NCBI GenBank assembly: GCA_012841405.1
Contig: DUUT01000073.1
Coordinates: 62,001 to 126,000 of the forward strand
Direction of reading: 5' to 3'
DNA: 64,000 bases
Source: Chloroflexota bacterium
GTDB lineage: Bacteria; Chloroflexota; Anaerolineae; UBA1429
Below the pieces are notes generated by a model. The model had not been told where the DNA came from and ran no database searches. It saw nothing but the letters and a program-made list of their open reading frames with translations. How positions within the stretch are numbered: the first letter of the stretch is position 1; each line of letters opens with the position of its first letter. Below, in pieces: positions 15,967 to 24,478 of the stretch. Both the position numbers and the translations under genes were made by a program.

Positions 15967-16626
15967 ATGCCAATCCAAACCCCTCCGCCCGACACGGTGC
16001 ACAACTGGACCGAGCGCATCACCATGTGGATGTCGCGACTGCTGCGCTGGATCAGCGCCCACTGGCTGGCGCTGGCCAACCTGGGGTTTGGTGTGCTCGT
16101 CGGCCTCCCCATGCTGGCCCCCATCCTCTACCATTGGGGCTACGATGGTCCCGCGGCCCTCATCCATGCGGCCTTTCATCCCCTGTGCCACCAGCTCCCC
16201 GAGCGATCATTCTTCCTGTTCGGGCCCAGTGTCACTTATTCGTATGACGAGCTGGCCGCCCTTCTCGGCACGGGCCACGTGCCCGCACGCTGGGTCGGCG
16301 CGCAGGACCTCGGCTTCAAGATGGCCGTCTGCCAGCGCGACATCGCCGTCTATGGCTCTATGGTGCTAGCGGGGATCGCCTTCGCCGGGCTGCGGCCGCG
16401 ACTGCGCCCCCTATCCGTGCGCCAGTTTCTGCTCTGCATCGCCCCCATGGCCGTCGACGGCGGCGGGCAACTCGTCGGCCTCTGGAGCAGCACCTGGCTG
16501 ACGCGCATCATCACCGGTGCCCTCTTTGGCATCGCCTGTATCCTGCTCACCTACCCCTACCTCGATCGGGGCATGCGCGAGGTGCACGCCGAGACCTCCG
16601 CCGCCCTGGAACGTGGGAGGCTCTAG
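15967..16626 (+). CDS. DUF2085 integral membrane protein
   Basis: The 219-residue protein has four or five predicted membrane helices. The DUF2085 hallmarks are present: FHPLCHQLPERSFFLFG and MAVCQRDIAVYG, giving conserved Cys and His residues that could bind a metal or form redox pairs. The function of this family is not established. It starts 13 bases after the TlpA-like gene and its 3' end supplies the ribosome binding site for ccdA, so all three should be one operon. A link to thiol redox or cytochrome maturation is inferred from these neighbours only. Confidence 0.85.
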   Translation: MPIQTPPPDTVHNWTERITMWMSRLLRWISAHWLALANLGFGVLVGLPMLAPILYHWGYDGPAALIHAAFHPLCHQLPERSFFLFGPSVTYSYDELAALLGTGHVPARWVGAQDLGFKMAVCQRDIAVYGSMVLAGIAFAGLRPRLRPLSVRQFLLCIAPMAVDGGGQLVGLWSSTWLTRIITGALFGIACILLTYPYLDRGMREVHAETSAALERGRL

Positions 16627-16627
16627 G

Positions 16628-17344
16628 GTGGATCCCCAGAGCGTGTCCCTGCTGGCAGCGCTGGTCGCCGGGCTGCTGTCGTTCTTTTCGCCGTGCGTCC
16701 TCCCCCTCGTGCCCGTCTATCTCGCCTACATGACCGGCGCCTCGACGCTGCACGCCGAGGGGCAGAGCCGCCTGCGCGCCGTCGCCCACGCTCTGTTCTT
16801 CGTGCTCGGCTTTGGGTTCGTGTTCGTCGCCCTCGGCGCAGGCTTTGGCGCCCTCGGGGGATTGATCTACCCGGCCCTCCCCTACATCACCAAGATCGGC
16901 GGATTACTGCTCATCGCCCTCGGTCTGCACTCTGCGGGGCTCATCCGCGTACCGTGGCTGCAGATGGAGCACCGCATCAGCGTTGCGGCGCCGCGCGGCC
17001 GCGGGCTCCTGACATCCTTCATCGTGGGGCTCGTCTTTGCCGGTGGCTGGACGCCCTGCGTGGGCCCCGTGCTCACCGCCATCCTGCTCCTGGCGGCCGA
17101 CAGTCAGACGGCTGCGCGCGGCGCGGGCCTGTTGATCGTCTACACGGCCGGCCTCGGCCTCCCCTTTGTGGCTGTCGCCGGCCTGCTCGATCTGGCGGCG
17201 CCCGCGCTCCAGGGCATGCGTCGCTCCCTCCGCTTTGCCGGCGCCGTGGGTGGCCTGTTTCTCATCGCCATGGGCTTTCTCCTCGTCACCGATCTCTTTC
17301 AGCGGATGATCAACTGGTTGAACGCTCTCACCTACGGCGGCTAA
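16628..17344 (+). CDS. ccdA: Cytochrome c biogenesis / thiol transporter CcdA
   Basis: The 238-residue membrane protein has six predicted helices and two internal repeats, each with a redox cysteine: FFSPCVLPLVPVYLAYMTG near the start and GWTPCVGPVLTAIL in the middle. CcdA carries reducing equivalents from cytoplasmic thioredoxin to outside thioredoxin-like proteins such as the TlpA-like lipoprotein two genes upstream. The GTG at 16628 has GGGAGG seven bases upstream, inside the end of the DUF2085 gene. Together with trxA at 3854 the full electron path is encoded in the window. Confidence 0.92.
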   Translation: MDPQSVSLLAALVAGLLSFFSPCVLPLVPVYLAYMTGASTLHAEGQSRLRAVAHALFFVLGFGFVFVALGAGFGALGGLIYPALPYITKIGGLLLIALGLHSAGLIRVPWLQMEHRISVAAPRGRGLLTSFIVGLVFAGGWTPCVGPVLTAILLLAADSQTAARGAGLLIVYTAGLGLPFVAVAGLLDLAAPALQGMRRSLRFAGAVGGLFLIAMGFLLVTDLFQRMINWLNALTYGG

Positions 17345-17385
17345 AGGCCTCGCCCCGGCCCCCCGTCACTGCTCCGCGGCCCGAT

Positions 17386-17414
17386 TTGGCAGCAACTGCC
17401 ATCTCTTGTATACT
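17386..17414 (+). promoter_or_regulatory. Promoter of tRNA-Pro
   Basis: TTGGCA (17386-17391), a 17-base spacer and TATACT (17409-17414), 12 bases before the mature tRNA end. Confidence 0.7.
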
Positions 17415-17425
17415 CGCCCTGTGTT

Positions 17426-17500
<75 letters not shown>

Positions 17501-17507
17501 AGAACAG

Positions 17508-17536
17508 AGCCGCAGATCTCACGATCTGCGGCTTTC
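17508..17536 (+). terminator. Terminator of tRNA-Pro
   Basis: AGCCGCAGATC (17508-17518) pairs with GATCTGCGGCT (17523-17533), then TTCGTCT. An 11-bp perfect stem with a short loop directly after the tRNA. Confidence 0.82.
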
Positions 17537-17647
17537 GTCTGAGCGCGTCCCGCCAATCCCTCGAGGGCGCCTCCCCCGTTGAGGGCGAGGGCCGAGAGGC
17601 GTTGCCACCGCTCGCGCGCCCCCAGGCGCGCCCATGGGCGTCTGCCA

Positions 17648-17677
17648 TTGTCCCTTTTTTTGGTGGGATGGTATAAT
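17648..17677 (+). promoter_or_regulatory. Promoter of the glycan export operon
   Basis: TTGTCC (17648-17653), an 18-base spacer that includes a T-run, and a perfect TATAAT (17672-17677) preceded by TGg. It would drive the nine genes up to 30088. Confidence 0.65.
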
Positions 17678-17746
17678 GCGCGCTACCATAGTCGCCCAGG
17701 CACGGGAGGAACCCTCCCAGGGCGACCTATCCGCAGGATTCCGTCG

Positions 17747-19084
17747 ATGACCATCATCCAGGTCGATCACATCTCCAAACGCTTCGAGCTACAGCCAGAC
17801 CGTCCTCGCTCGTTCCAGGATCTCGTGCTCAACGGGTTCCGTCACCGGCGCCGCGCCCCCAAGGAAGAGTTCTGGGCGCTGCGCGACGTCTCGTTTACCG
17901 TCAAACCGGGCGAGAACCTTGGCATCATCGGGGCCAATGGTTCCGGCAAGAGCACCTGCCTCAAGCTCCTGACGCGCATCATCGAGCCCACCAGCGGCAC
18001 GATCCAGGTCCATGGACGCGTCGCCGCGCTCCTCGAGCTCGGCGCCGGCTTTCACCCCGAGCTCACCGGCCGGGAGAACATCTTCCTGAACGGCTCGGTG
18101 CTCGGCCTGAGCCGCCGCGAGATGGCGCGTCGCTTTGACGAGATCGTAGCCTTTGCCGAGCTCGAGCGCTTTGTCGATATCCCCGTCAAGTTCTACTCCT
18201 CCGGTATGTACGTGCGCCTGGCGTTCGCCACAGCCATCAACGTGAGCGCCGACGTCCTGCTCGTCGACGAGGTGCTGGCCGTCGGCGACCAGCGCTTCCA
18301 GGACAAGTGCTTGGGCCGCATCCACGAGCTACGGGCGGGCGGCACGACGATCGTCTTTGTCTCGCACAGCCTCGATGCCGTGCGCTCGCTGTGCGATCGC
18401 GTCATCTGGCTCGACGAGGGCAGACTCGTCGCCGATGGGCTCGCCGAGCCGACCATCCGCCGCTACTTGCAGCACGTCCACAACCGCAGCGAGAGGGAAG
18501 GGCTGGCCCGTATGCAGGCCCGTCGCCAGGCCTCGGCTGCTGGGCTTGATCCCTCTGCGGCGCGCTTCTCCGACGATGGGCATGACGGCTCCGGACTCCA
18601 GCCCCTGCACAACGGCCGGCGCTGGGGATCGTTCGACGCCGAGGTGGTCGACGTGGCCATTCTCGACGCCGACGGCCGCGAGCGCTACATCCTGGCTCCC
18701 GGCGAGCCGATGCGCATCGTCATCGGCTATCGCGCCCACCGACGCATCGAGCACCCCATGTTCGGCCTGGCAATCCATCGCGACGACGGGCTGCACATCA
18801 GTGGCCCCAACAATGTCTTTTCCGGCTATGACATCCCCTACATCGATGGCGCCGGGTGTGTCACCTACTACGTCGATACGCTGCCTCTGCTCGAGGGTAC
18901 CTATCACGTGACGGCCGCCATCCACGACACCAAGGGCGAGCACACCTACGACTATCACAAGCTCAACTGGACCTTTCGCGTCCAGCGGGGAGATGTGCAA
19001 GAGCGCTATGGCATTGTCTACATGCCCTCGCGCTGGGAGCACGTGCCCGGTACGACCCTGGAGCGGCAGGAGGCGCAGCCATGA
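17747..19084 (+). CDS. Polysaccharide ABC exporter ATPase, Wzt-like with C-terminal binding domain
   Basis: The 445-residue protein has an ABC ATPase (about 1-240) with Walker A GANGSGKST, a KFYSSGMYVRLAFA signature, Walker B VLLVDEVLAVGD and the SHSLDAV switch, all in the polysaccharide/teichoic acid subfamily form. A linker leads to a C-terminal beta domain (about 290-435) like that of Wzt, which recognises the finished glycan chain. Such a domain implies that chain length or a terminal modification gates export. The ATG at 17747 begins the ATPase; the permease gene overlaps the stop by four bases. Confidence 0.9.
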   Translation: MTIIQVDHISKRFELQPDRPRSFQDLVLNGFRHRRRAPKEEFWALRDVSFTVKPGENLGIIGANGSGKSTCLKLLTRIIEPTSGTIQVHGRVAALLELGAGFHPELTGRENIFLNGSVLGLSRREMARRFDEIVAFAELERFVDIPVKFYSSGMYVRLAFATAINVSADVLLVDEVLAVGDQRFQDKCLGRIHELRAGGTTIVFVSHSLDAVRSLCDRVIWLDEGRLVADGLAEPTIRRYLQHVHNRSEREGLARMQARRQASAAGLDPSAARFSDDGHDGSGLQPLHNGRRWGSFDAEVVDVAILDADGRERYILAPGEPMRIVIGYRAHRRIEHPMFGLAIHRDDGLHISGPNNVFSGYDIPYIDGAGCVTYYVDTLPLLEGTYHVTAAIHDTKGEHTYDYHKLNWTFRVQRGDVQERYGIVYMPSRWEHVPGTTLERQEAQP

Positions 19085-19908
19085 TCGCACGTTTCGTCGA
19101 GCTGCTGCGCTATCGCGAGTTGATCGAGAACCTCGTTATTCGCGACCTCAAGGTGCGCTACAAGGGGTCGGTGCTCGGAGTCCTGTGGTCGTTGCTCCAC
19201 CCCCTGCTGCTCATGACCGTCTTTACCCTGGTGTTCACCGTCATGGCGCCCAACGCCGAGATCCCCAAGTTCCCGGCATTCCTCCTCTGTGCGTTGCTGC
19301 CGTGGAACTTTTTCAGCTCTTCGATGGTGGGCGCCGTACACAGCATCACGGGCAACGGACACCTCATCAAGAAGGTGTTCTTTCCTCGCGAGATCCTGCC
19401 GATCTCGGTCGTGATGTCCAGCTTTGTCAACTTTTTGTTGGCCTTGCCGGTGCTATTTCTCCTGCTGGCTCTGTTCCGCATCCCCTTCACCATCTGGCTC
19501 GTCTACCTGCCGGTCATCATGGTGGTGCAGGTGCTCTTTGTCGTCGGCATCGCCCTCATCCTGGCCACGCTCAACGTCTACTATCGCGACACCGCCGTCA
19601 TCCTAGAGGTCATCCTCCAGGCCTGGTTCTTTCTGACGCCCATCTTTTACCCGGCCGAGTTCCTGCCCGAGTGGCACACCGTGCTGGGGACCGAGCTCCC
19701 GGTGCGCCGGCTGACCTACATCCTGAACCCCATGGCGTCCATCGTGGCGTCGTATCGCTCGGTGCTCTATGGCTTTACCAATGGCTCGCCGCCCGCGCCG
19801 CCGGCCTGGGACTTTTTCTCGCGGACCGCCGTCACCGCGGTGCTCTGCTTGCTCGTGGGCTATGCCGTCTTTACGCGGTACAGCCGGTACTTTGGGGAGG
19901 AGGTCTGA
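19081..19908 (+). CDS. ABC-2 type polysaccharide export permease, Wzm-like
   Basis: The 275-residue membrane protein has six predicted helices. The LENLVIRDLKVRYKGSVLG motif before the first helix and the late PIFYPAEFLPE are typical of Wzm/TagG permeases. It pairs with the ATPase encoded upstream, whose stop it overlaps by four bases (ATGA). The complex would move a lipid-linked glycan across the membrane. There is no Wzx/Wzy gene in the window, so export of a chain completed inside the cell is the expected mechanism. Confidence 0.92.
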   Translation: MIARFVELLRYRELIENLVIRDLKVRYKGSVLGVLWSLLHPLLLMTVFTLVFTVMAPNAEIPKFPAFLLCALLPWNFFSSSMVGAVHSITGNGHLIKKVFFPREILPISVVMSSFVNFLLALPVLFLLLALFRIPFTIWLVYLPVIMVVQVLFVVGIALILATLNVYYRDTAVILEVILQAWFFLTPIFYPAEFLPEWHTVLGTELPVRRLTYILNPMASIVASYRSVLYGFTNGSPPAPPAWDFFSRTAVTAVLCLLVGYAVFTRYSRYFGEEV

Positions 19909-19912
19909 CACC

Positions 19913-20887
19913 ATGCCACGCGTGTCGATCGTCATCCCCACGCGCAACGCCGGCCCCTCCTTTGCTGCGACCCTGGACGCCATCGCCACCCAGGATCGTC
20001 CGCCGGACGAGCTGCTGATCATCGACTCGGGCTCCACCGACGGCACCCCCGAACGGGCCGAGCGCTTTGGGGCGCGGGTAATGGCCATCGACCCGTCGGC
20101 GTTTGGTCACGGCCGCACGCGGAACGCCGGCATTGCCGCCTCCACGGGCGACCTCGTCGTGCTCACCGTCCAAGACGCCATACCCGCCGACGGACAGTGG
20201 CTGTCGGCGCTGGTGGATGCCCTCACGGCGCACCCGCACGCCGCCGGGGCATACTCCCGCAGCCTACCGCGCCACGGCGCGGGATTTATCGAGCGCTACC
20301 TCGCCCTGCGCGACACCCCCGCCACCGCCGGGGATGCGCCCATCGAGCAGAGGTGGCCGTCGAGCGAGCGCCTCGCGGCGCTGTCCCTCGATGAGCTGCG
20401 CCGCTGCTGTGCCTTTACCGATGGCAGCAGCATCCTGCGCCGCACCGTGTGGGCGCAGTGTCCCCTGCCTGACGTGGCCTATGCCGAGGACTTGGCCTGG
20501 AGCATCGCGGTGATGCGCCGGGGCTATAGTATCGTTCACGTACCCGCATCGCGAGTGTACCACTCGCACCATCGGTCGCGGTGGTACGAGCTGCGGCGCA
20601 GCTACATCGATCGACGCGCCCTCTTGGCGCTGCACGCCAACGTTGTCCCGCCGACGGAAGGTTTCGACCGTCCCGCCGTCGGATCGGGCCGAGAAGTCCA
20701 AGGCCTCGTGCGCGACATGACGGCCCGCGCCAGGGCCGAGGGGGTCCTCACGCCGCGCCTCTGGTGCGAGATCCGTGCGCGGGTACTCGTCGGTGCCGTC
20801 GGCGTAGGGCTGGCCAACCTGGCTGCTCGGCGCGCGAACGGCCTCTGGCCACCGCAGTTCGAGCGCTGGCTCGCCCACGGCATCTGA
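19913..20887 (+). CDS. Family 2 glycosyltransferase
   Basis: The 324-residue GT-A protein starts with PRVSIVIPTRNAG, followed by LLIIDSGSTDGT, an AFGHGRTRNAGIAAS donor-site stretch and VLTVQDAIPAD where the DxD-like metal site lies. The second half has an AEDLAWS acidic motif and a long helical tail. It resembles RfbF/WcaA-like rhamnosyl- or hexosyltransferases. GGGGAGGAGGT lies before the ATG at 19913, four bases after the permease stop. Sugar and linkage cannot be assigned. Confidence 0.87.
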   Translation: MPRVSIVIPTRNAGPSFAATLDAIATQDRPPDELLIIDSGSTDGTPERAERFGARVMAIDPSAFGHGRTRNAGIAASTGDLVVLTVQDAIPADGQWLSALVDALTAHPHAAGAYSRSLPRHGAGFIERYLALRDTPATAGDAPIEQRWPSSERLAALSLDELRRCCAFTDGSSILRRTVWAQCPLPDVAYAEDLAWSIAVMRRGYSIVHVPASRVYHSHHRSRWYELRRSYIDRRALLALHANVVPPTEGFDRPAVGSGREVQGLVRDMTARARAEGVLTPRLWCEIRARVLVGAVGVGLANLAARRANGLWPPQFERWLAHGI

Positions 20888-20935
20888 TCCGTTCGGCCCG
20901 ACCGCAAGGGCCCTGAGGAGGCATGACACGATCCC

Positions 20936-23386
20936 ATGACGCGGCCACCATCTCCCGACGTACACCCTACGCCAGCGCCATCGCCTGGCGAGATGGATCA
21001 CGGCACCGAGCTGGCGCAGCCGTCCTCTGGCAACGGTGAGACACCATCCGCCCCCTTCGAGGAGCAGGACGACCGCCTATGGTGGCTGGCGCGTGAAGTC
21101 GAGACGCGGCGCATGCTCACCATCGAATACCAGCGCGAGCTCGCCGCCCAGGAGCAGCGCATCGAGGCCCTACGCGCCGGCTTTGGCCAGGTCGCCGAGC
21201 TCCGCGCACTCCTGGCGGCCCACGAGTCGCGCTGGGCAGACCTCGAGGCGAGCGTCGGCTGGGCGCTCCTCACCCGTCTGCAGGCGCTCCGTGCCCGCCT
21301 CTTGCCGCCGGCGAGCGCCCGCAATCAGTGGCTGGAGGCCCTGTGGCGCCGCTGGCGCGCGCGCCACTCCCTCGAAGGCTATGAGGACCGGCTGTTCACC
21401 GTCGAGCCGGTCTCCGAGCGCCCAGCGCCACCACCCCACCAGCAACCCGTGGCCATCATCGTCTGTGTGCACAATGCCCTGGACGATATCCAACGGTGCC
21501 TCGCCTCCGTGCTGGCGCATTCGACGGCTCCCTACGACCTCATCCTCGTGGACGACGGCAGCGACCGCGCCACGGCAGAGTTCCTGTCGGCCTTTGCCGC
21601 GCAGCACGGGGCGACACTCCTGCGCAACGACACGGCTCGCGGCTACACCCTCGCCGCCAACCAGGGATTGGCCGCTGCCGATGCACCGTGGCTGCTGCTC
21701 CTCAACAGCGACACCATCGTGACTCCCGGCTGGCTCGACCGCCTCATCGCCTGCGCCGCGTCGGACCCGCGCATCGGCCTGGTGGGGCCGCTGTCGAATA
21801 CCGCCTCGTGGCAGTCGATTCCCGACATTGAGGACCACGGTGATTGGGCCGCGAACCCGCTGCCCCCCGGGATATCGGCAGCGGATATGGGGGCGCTACT
21901 GGAGGCGCACTCGGCACGCCTCTATCCCCGCGTCCCCTTGCTCAACGGCTTTTGTCTCCTCATCCGCCGGGCCGTCATCGACGCCATCGGCCCCTTTGAT
22001 GAGGAGACCTTTGGTCCCGGCTACGGCGAGGAGGATGACTTGGCGCTGCGGGCGCGCAAGGCGGGCTGGTCGCTGGCCATCGCCGACGACACCTACGTCT
22101 ACCACGCACAGTCGCGCAGCTACACCTCTGAGGCGCGCCAGCGCCTGGCGAGCGCGGCCGGCCAACGCCTCGCCGCCAAGCATGGCCAATCCCTCATCGA
22201 TCAGAGCGTCGCCCACTGCCTGCACGACCGCGTGCTGCAGGGGATTCGGGCGCGCTCGCGCGCCATGGTGGCCAGGCGCGATTGGATTGCCAGGGGGCGC
22301 GAACGGTTTGCGGGCGCGCGACTCCTCTTTGTGCTCCCCGTCACCCTGCCCGGCGGCGGTGCCAACGTGGTCATCGATGAGGCCCTGGCCATGCGCGCCA
22401 TGGGCGTCGAGGTGGGGATCTTTAATTTGCTCACCAACCGTGCCGAGTTTGAGCGCGCCTACCCCCACATGCCCCTACCGGTGCACTATGGTCAGCCCGA
22501 GGACCTCGGCGATCTCTCCAGCGACTATGATGCCGTCATCGCCACGTTCAACACGTCCGTAGAGTGGTTGGCGCCGCTGAGCGACCTAGCGGACCCTCCA
22601 GTGCGCGGCTACTACGTCCAGGGGTTCGAGCCGCTCATCTACCCGCAGCACCTTCCGGGCTACCAACGTGCGCTGCAATCCTACACGCTGTTCCCAGACC
22701 TCGTGCGCTTTACCAAGACCGAGTGGACGCGGCGCCAGGTGCTCGAACACACCGGCGCCGATAGCACCGTGGTCGGCCCCAGCGTCAATATCGACCTCTT
22801 TCGCCCCCGGCCGGCGGGCACCGAGCTCCGCTCCGAGGCGCCGCTGCGCATCGCCGCCATGGTTCGGCCCAACAGCCCCTACCGGGCGCCCCACGTGACC
22901 ATGCGCGTCCTCCAACGGGCGGCGCGGCGCTATGGCGACGCCATCGAGATCGTCCTCTTTGGCACCACTCTGGACGACCCCGAGCTGGCGCGCCTCCCGC
23001 ATCGCTTCCCGTGGCGCCTCGCCGGTGTGCTCAGCCAACGCCAGGTGGCGAGCCTGCTCGCGAGCGTGGACATCTTTTGCGATTTCTCGTCGCATCAGGC
23101 GATGGGCCTCACGGCCCTGGAGGCCATGGCCTGCGGCGCCGTGACCATCGTGCCGCGCCACGGTGGTGCCGTCGAGTTCACCCGACACAACACCAACGGG
23201 CTGGTGATCGATACCTCGTCCGTCGGGGCGTGCTGGCGGGCGCTGCGCCGCCTCATCGAGCGCCCCGACCTGCGCCAGCGCCTCCAGGAGCGCGCCATCG
23301 CCGACGTCTGCGAGCTGTTCCCCGAGCGCGCCGCCTACGGCATCCTGGAGGCCTTGCTCGGTTCTGGCAGGAGAGGTACGCCATGA
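20936..23386 (+). CDS. Bifunctional GT2-GT4 glycosyltransferase fusion with coiled-coil N-terminus
   Basis: The 816-residue protein has three parts. Residues 40-110 are charged and helical (RLWWLAREVETRRMLTIEYQ onward), probably a coiled coil. Residues about 150-400 form a GT2 domain with VAIIVCVHNALDD, LLLNSDTIVTPGW and GEEDDLALRARKAGW. Residues about 455-810 form a GT4-type domain with LPGGGANVVIDEA, EWLA and a DFSSHQAMGLTALEAMACG nucleotide-sugar motif. Two consecutive sugar additions by one chain are likely. The start is uncertain: AGGAGG lies 14 bases before this ATG, and Met20 is an alternative. Confidence 0.87.
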   Translation: MTRPPSPDVHPTPAPSPGEMDHGTELAQPSSGNGETPSAPFEEQDDRLWWLAREVETRRMLTIEYQRELAAQEQRIEALRAGFGQVAELRALLAAHESRWADLEASVGWALLTRLQALRARLLPPASARNQWLEALWRRWRARHSLEGYEDRLFTVEPVSERPAPPPHQQPVAIIVCVHNALDDIQRCLASVLAHSTAPYDLILVDDGSDRATAEFLSAFAAQHGATLLRNDTARGYTLAANQGLAAADAPWLLLLNSDTIVTPGWLDRLIACAASDPRIGLVGPLSNTASWQSIPDIEDHGDWAANPLPPGISAADMGALLEAHSARLYPRVPLLNGFCLLIRRAVIDAIGPFDEETFGPGYGEEDDLALRARKAGWSLAIADDTYVYHAQSRSYTSEARQRLASAAGQRLAAKHGQSLIDQSVAHCLHDRVLQGIRARSRAMVARRDWIARGRERFAGARLLFVLPVTLPGGGANVVIDEALAMRAMGVEVGIFNLLTNRAEFERAYPHMPLPVHYGQPEDLGDLSSDYDAVIATFNTSVEWLAPLSDLADPPVRGYYVQGFEPLIYPQHLPGYQRALQSYTLFPDLVRFTKTEWTRRQVLEHTGADSTVVGPSVNIDLFRPRPAGTELRSEAPLRIAAMVRPNSPYRAPHVTMRVLQRAARRYGDAIEIVLFGTTLDDPELARLPHRFPWRLAGVLSQRQVASLLASVDIFCDFSSHQAMGLTALEAMACGAVTIVPRHGGAVEFTRHNTNGLVIDTSSVGACWRALRRLIERPDLRQRLQERAIADVCELFPERAAYGILEALLGSGRRGTP

Positions 23387-24444
23387 CCCGCCGACGCCTC
23401 CATGTCCTCTACGAATGGGGCGACGACCTGCGGCCCCATGGCAGCGCCTACATCCGCCTGCTGCGCCCGCTGTCGCACCCCGCCGTCCAGGGCGCCCTCG
23501 ACGTCACCTTTGGTCGCGATGACGAGGGTCAGCCCGTTGACGCCGTCATCGTGGACCGACTGTGGCGCCCCGAAATGTGGCTCGGCGACGACGCCGCCAT
23601 GGCCCGCGCGCGGCGGCTCGTGGAGGCGGCGCACGCCAGGGGCGCCCGCTTCCTTTACGCCCTGGACGACAACCTGCTGGAGGTGCATGGCCCCGATGCG
23701 GGCGCCAACCCCCAGGCCGCCGTGGTGGACTATTGGCTGCGCGCGGCGGATGGCGTCCTGGTCACCACCGAGGCGCTGCGCCAGCGGTTCGCGCCGCTGA
23801 ACCCGCGCATCGTCGTGGTGCCGAACGCCCTGGACGAGCGCCTCCTGCCCGGCGCCGTGCGCCCGACCTCAGCGGACGACCGGGTGGTCATCGGCTACAT
23901 GGGCACCCTCACCCATGATGAGGACTTGCGCATGATCGCCCCCGCCCTGCGCACGGTATGCGCGCGCCACCCGGGCGAGGTCGAGCTGCAGGTGGTGGGC
24001 GTCGTCGAGCGCCGGGAGACGCTGAACGCGCTGGACGGGCTGCCGCTGCGCATGGTGTCCCCGTTCCCCGAGGAGGGCGAGTACCCCCTGTTCATCGTCT
24101 GGCTCACCCACCGCCTGCGCTGGGACATTGCCCTGGCGCCGCTGGTCGACACGCCGTTCAACGCCTGCAAGTCGGACCTCAAGCACCTCGACTATGCCGC
24201 CATGGGCGCGGCGGGCGTCTACAGCCGGGTGCCCTCGTATGCCGGAACCGTCCGCCACGGCGAGACGGGGTGGTTGGCCGCCAACGACACGGCTTCCTGG
24301 GTGGAGGCCTTGGAGACCCTCATCGCCCGGCCGGCGTTGCGCCATGCGCTGGCCCGCGCCGCGGCGGATTACCTCTACACCGAGCGCGTGCTCGCCCGGA
24401 GGGCCGGGATGCTGATCGGCGCCCTGGAAGAGCTGCTGGCATGA
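23383..24444 (+). CDS. Family 4-like glycosyltransferase
   Basis: The 353-residue protein overlaps the previous stop by four bases. It lacks the usual long N-terminal Rossmann half of GT4 enzymes and begins with HVLYEWGDDLRPHGSAYIR, then FLYALDDNLLEV, VVVPNALDERLL and VIGYMGTLTHDEDL, the start of the nucleotide-sugar half. A KSDLKHLDYAAMGAAGVYS segment replaces the common E-x7-E motif. Similar proteins occur in O-antigen and surface-glycan loci. The substrate is unknown. Tight coupling makes it part of the same pathway as its neighbours. Confidence 0.82.
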   Translation: MTRRRLHVLYEWGDDLRPHGSAYIRLLRPLSHPAVQGALDVTFGRDDEGQPVDAVIVDRLWRPEMWLGDDAAMARARRLVEAAHARGARFLYALDDNLLEVHGPDAGANPQAAVVDYWLRAADGVLVTTEALRQRFAPLNPRIVVVPNALDERLLPGAVRPTSADDRVVIGYMGTLTHDEDLRMIAPALRTVCARHPGEVELQVVGVVERRETLNALDGLPLRMVSPFPEEGEYPLFIVWLTHRLRWDIALAPLVDTPFNACKSDLKHLDYAAMGAAGVYSRVPSYAGTVRHGETGWLAANDTASWVEALETLIARPALRHALARAAADYLYTERVLARRAGMLIGALEELLA

Positions 24445-24478
24445 CGGCGTCGAGGACGGGGACAGGGTAGGATAGGCG

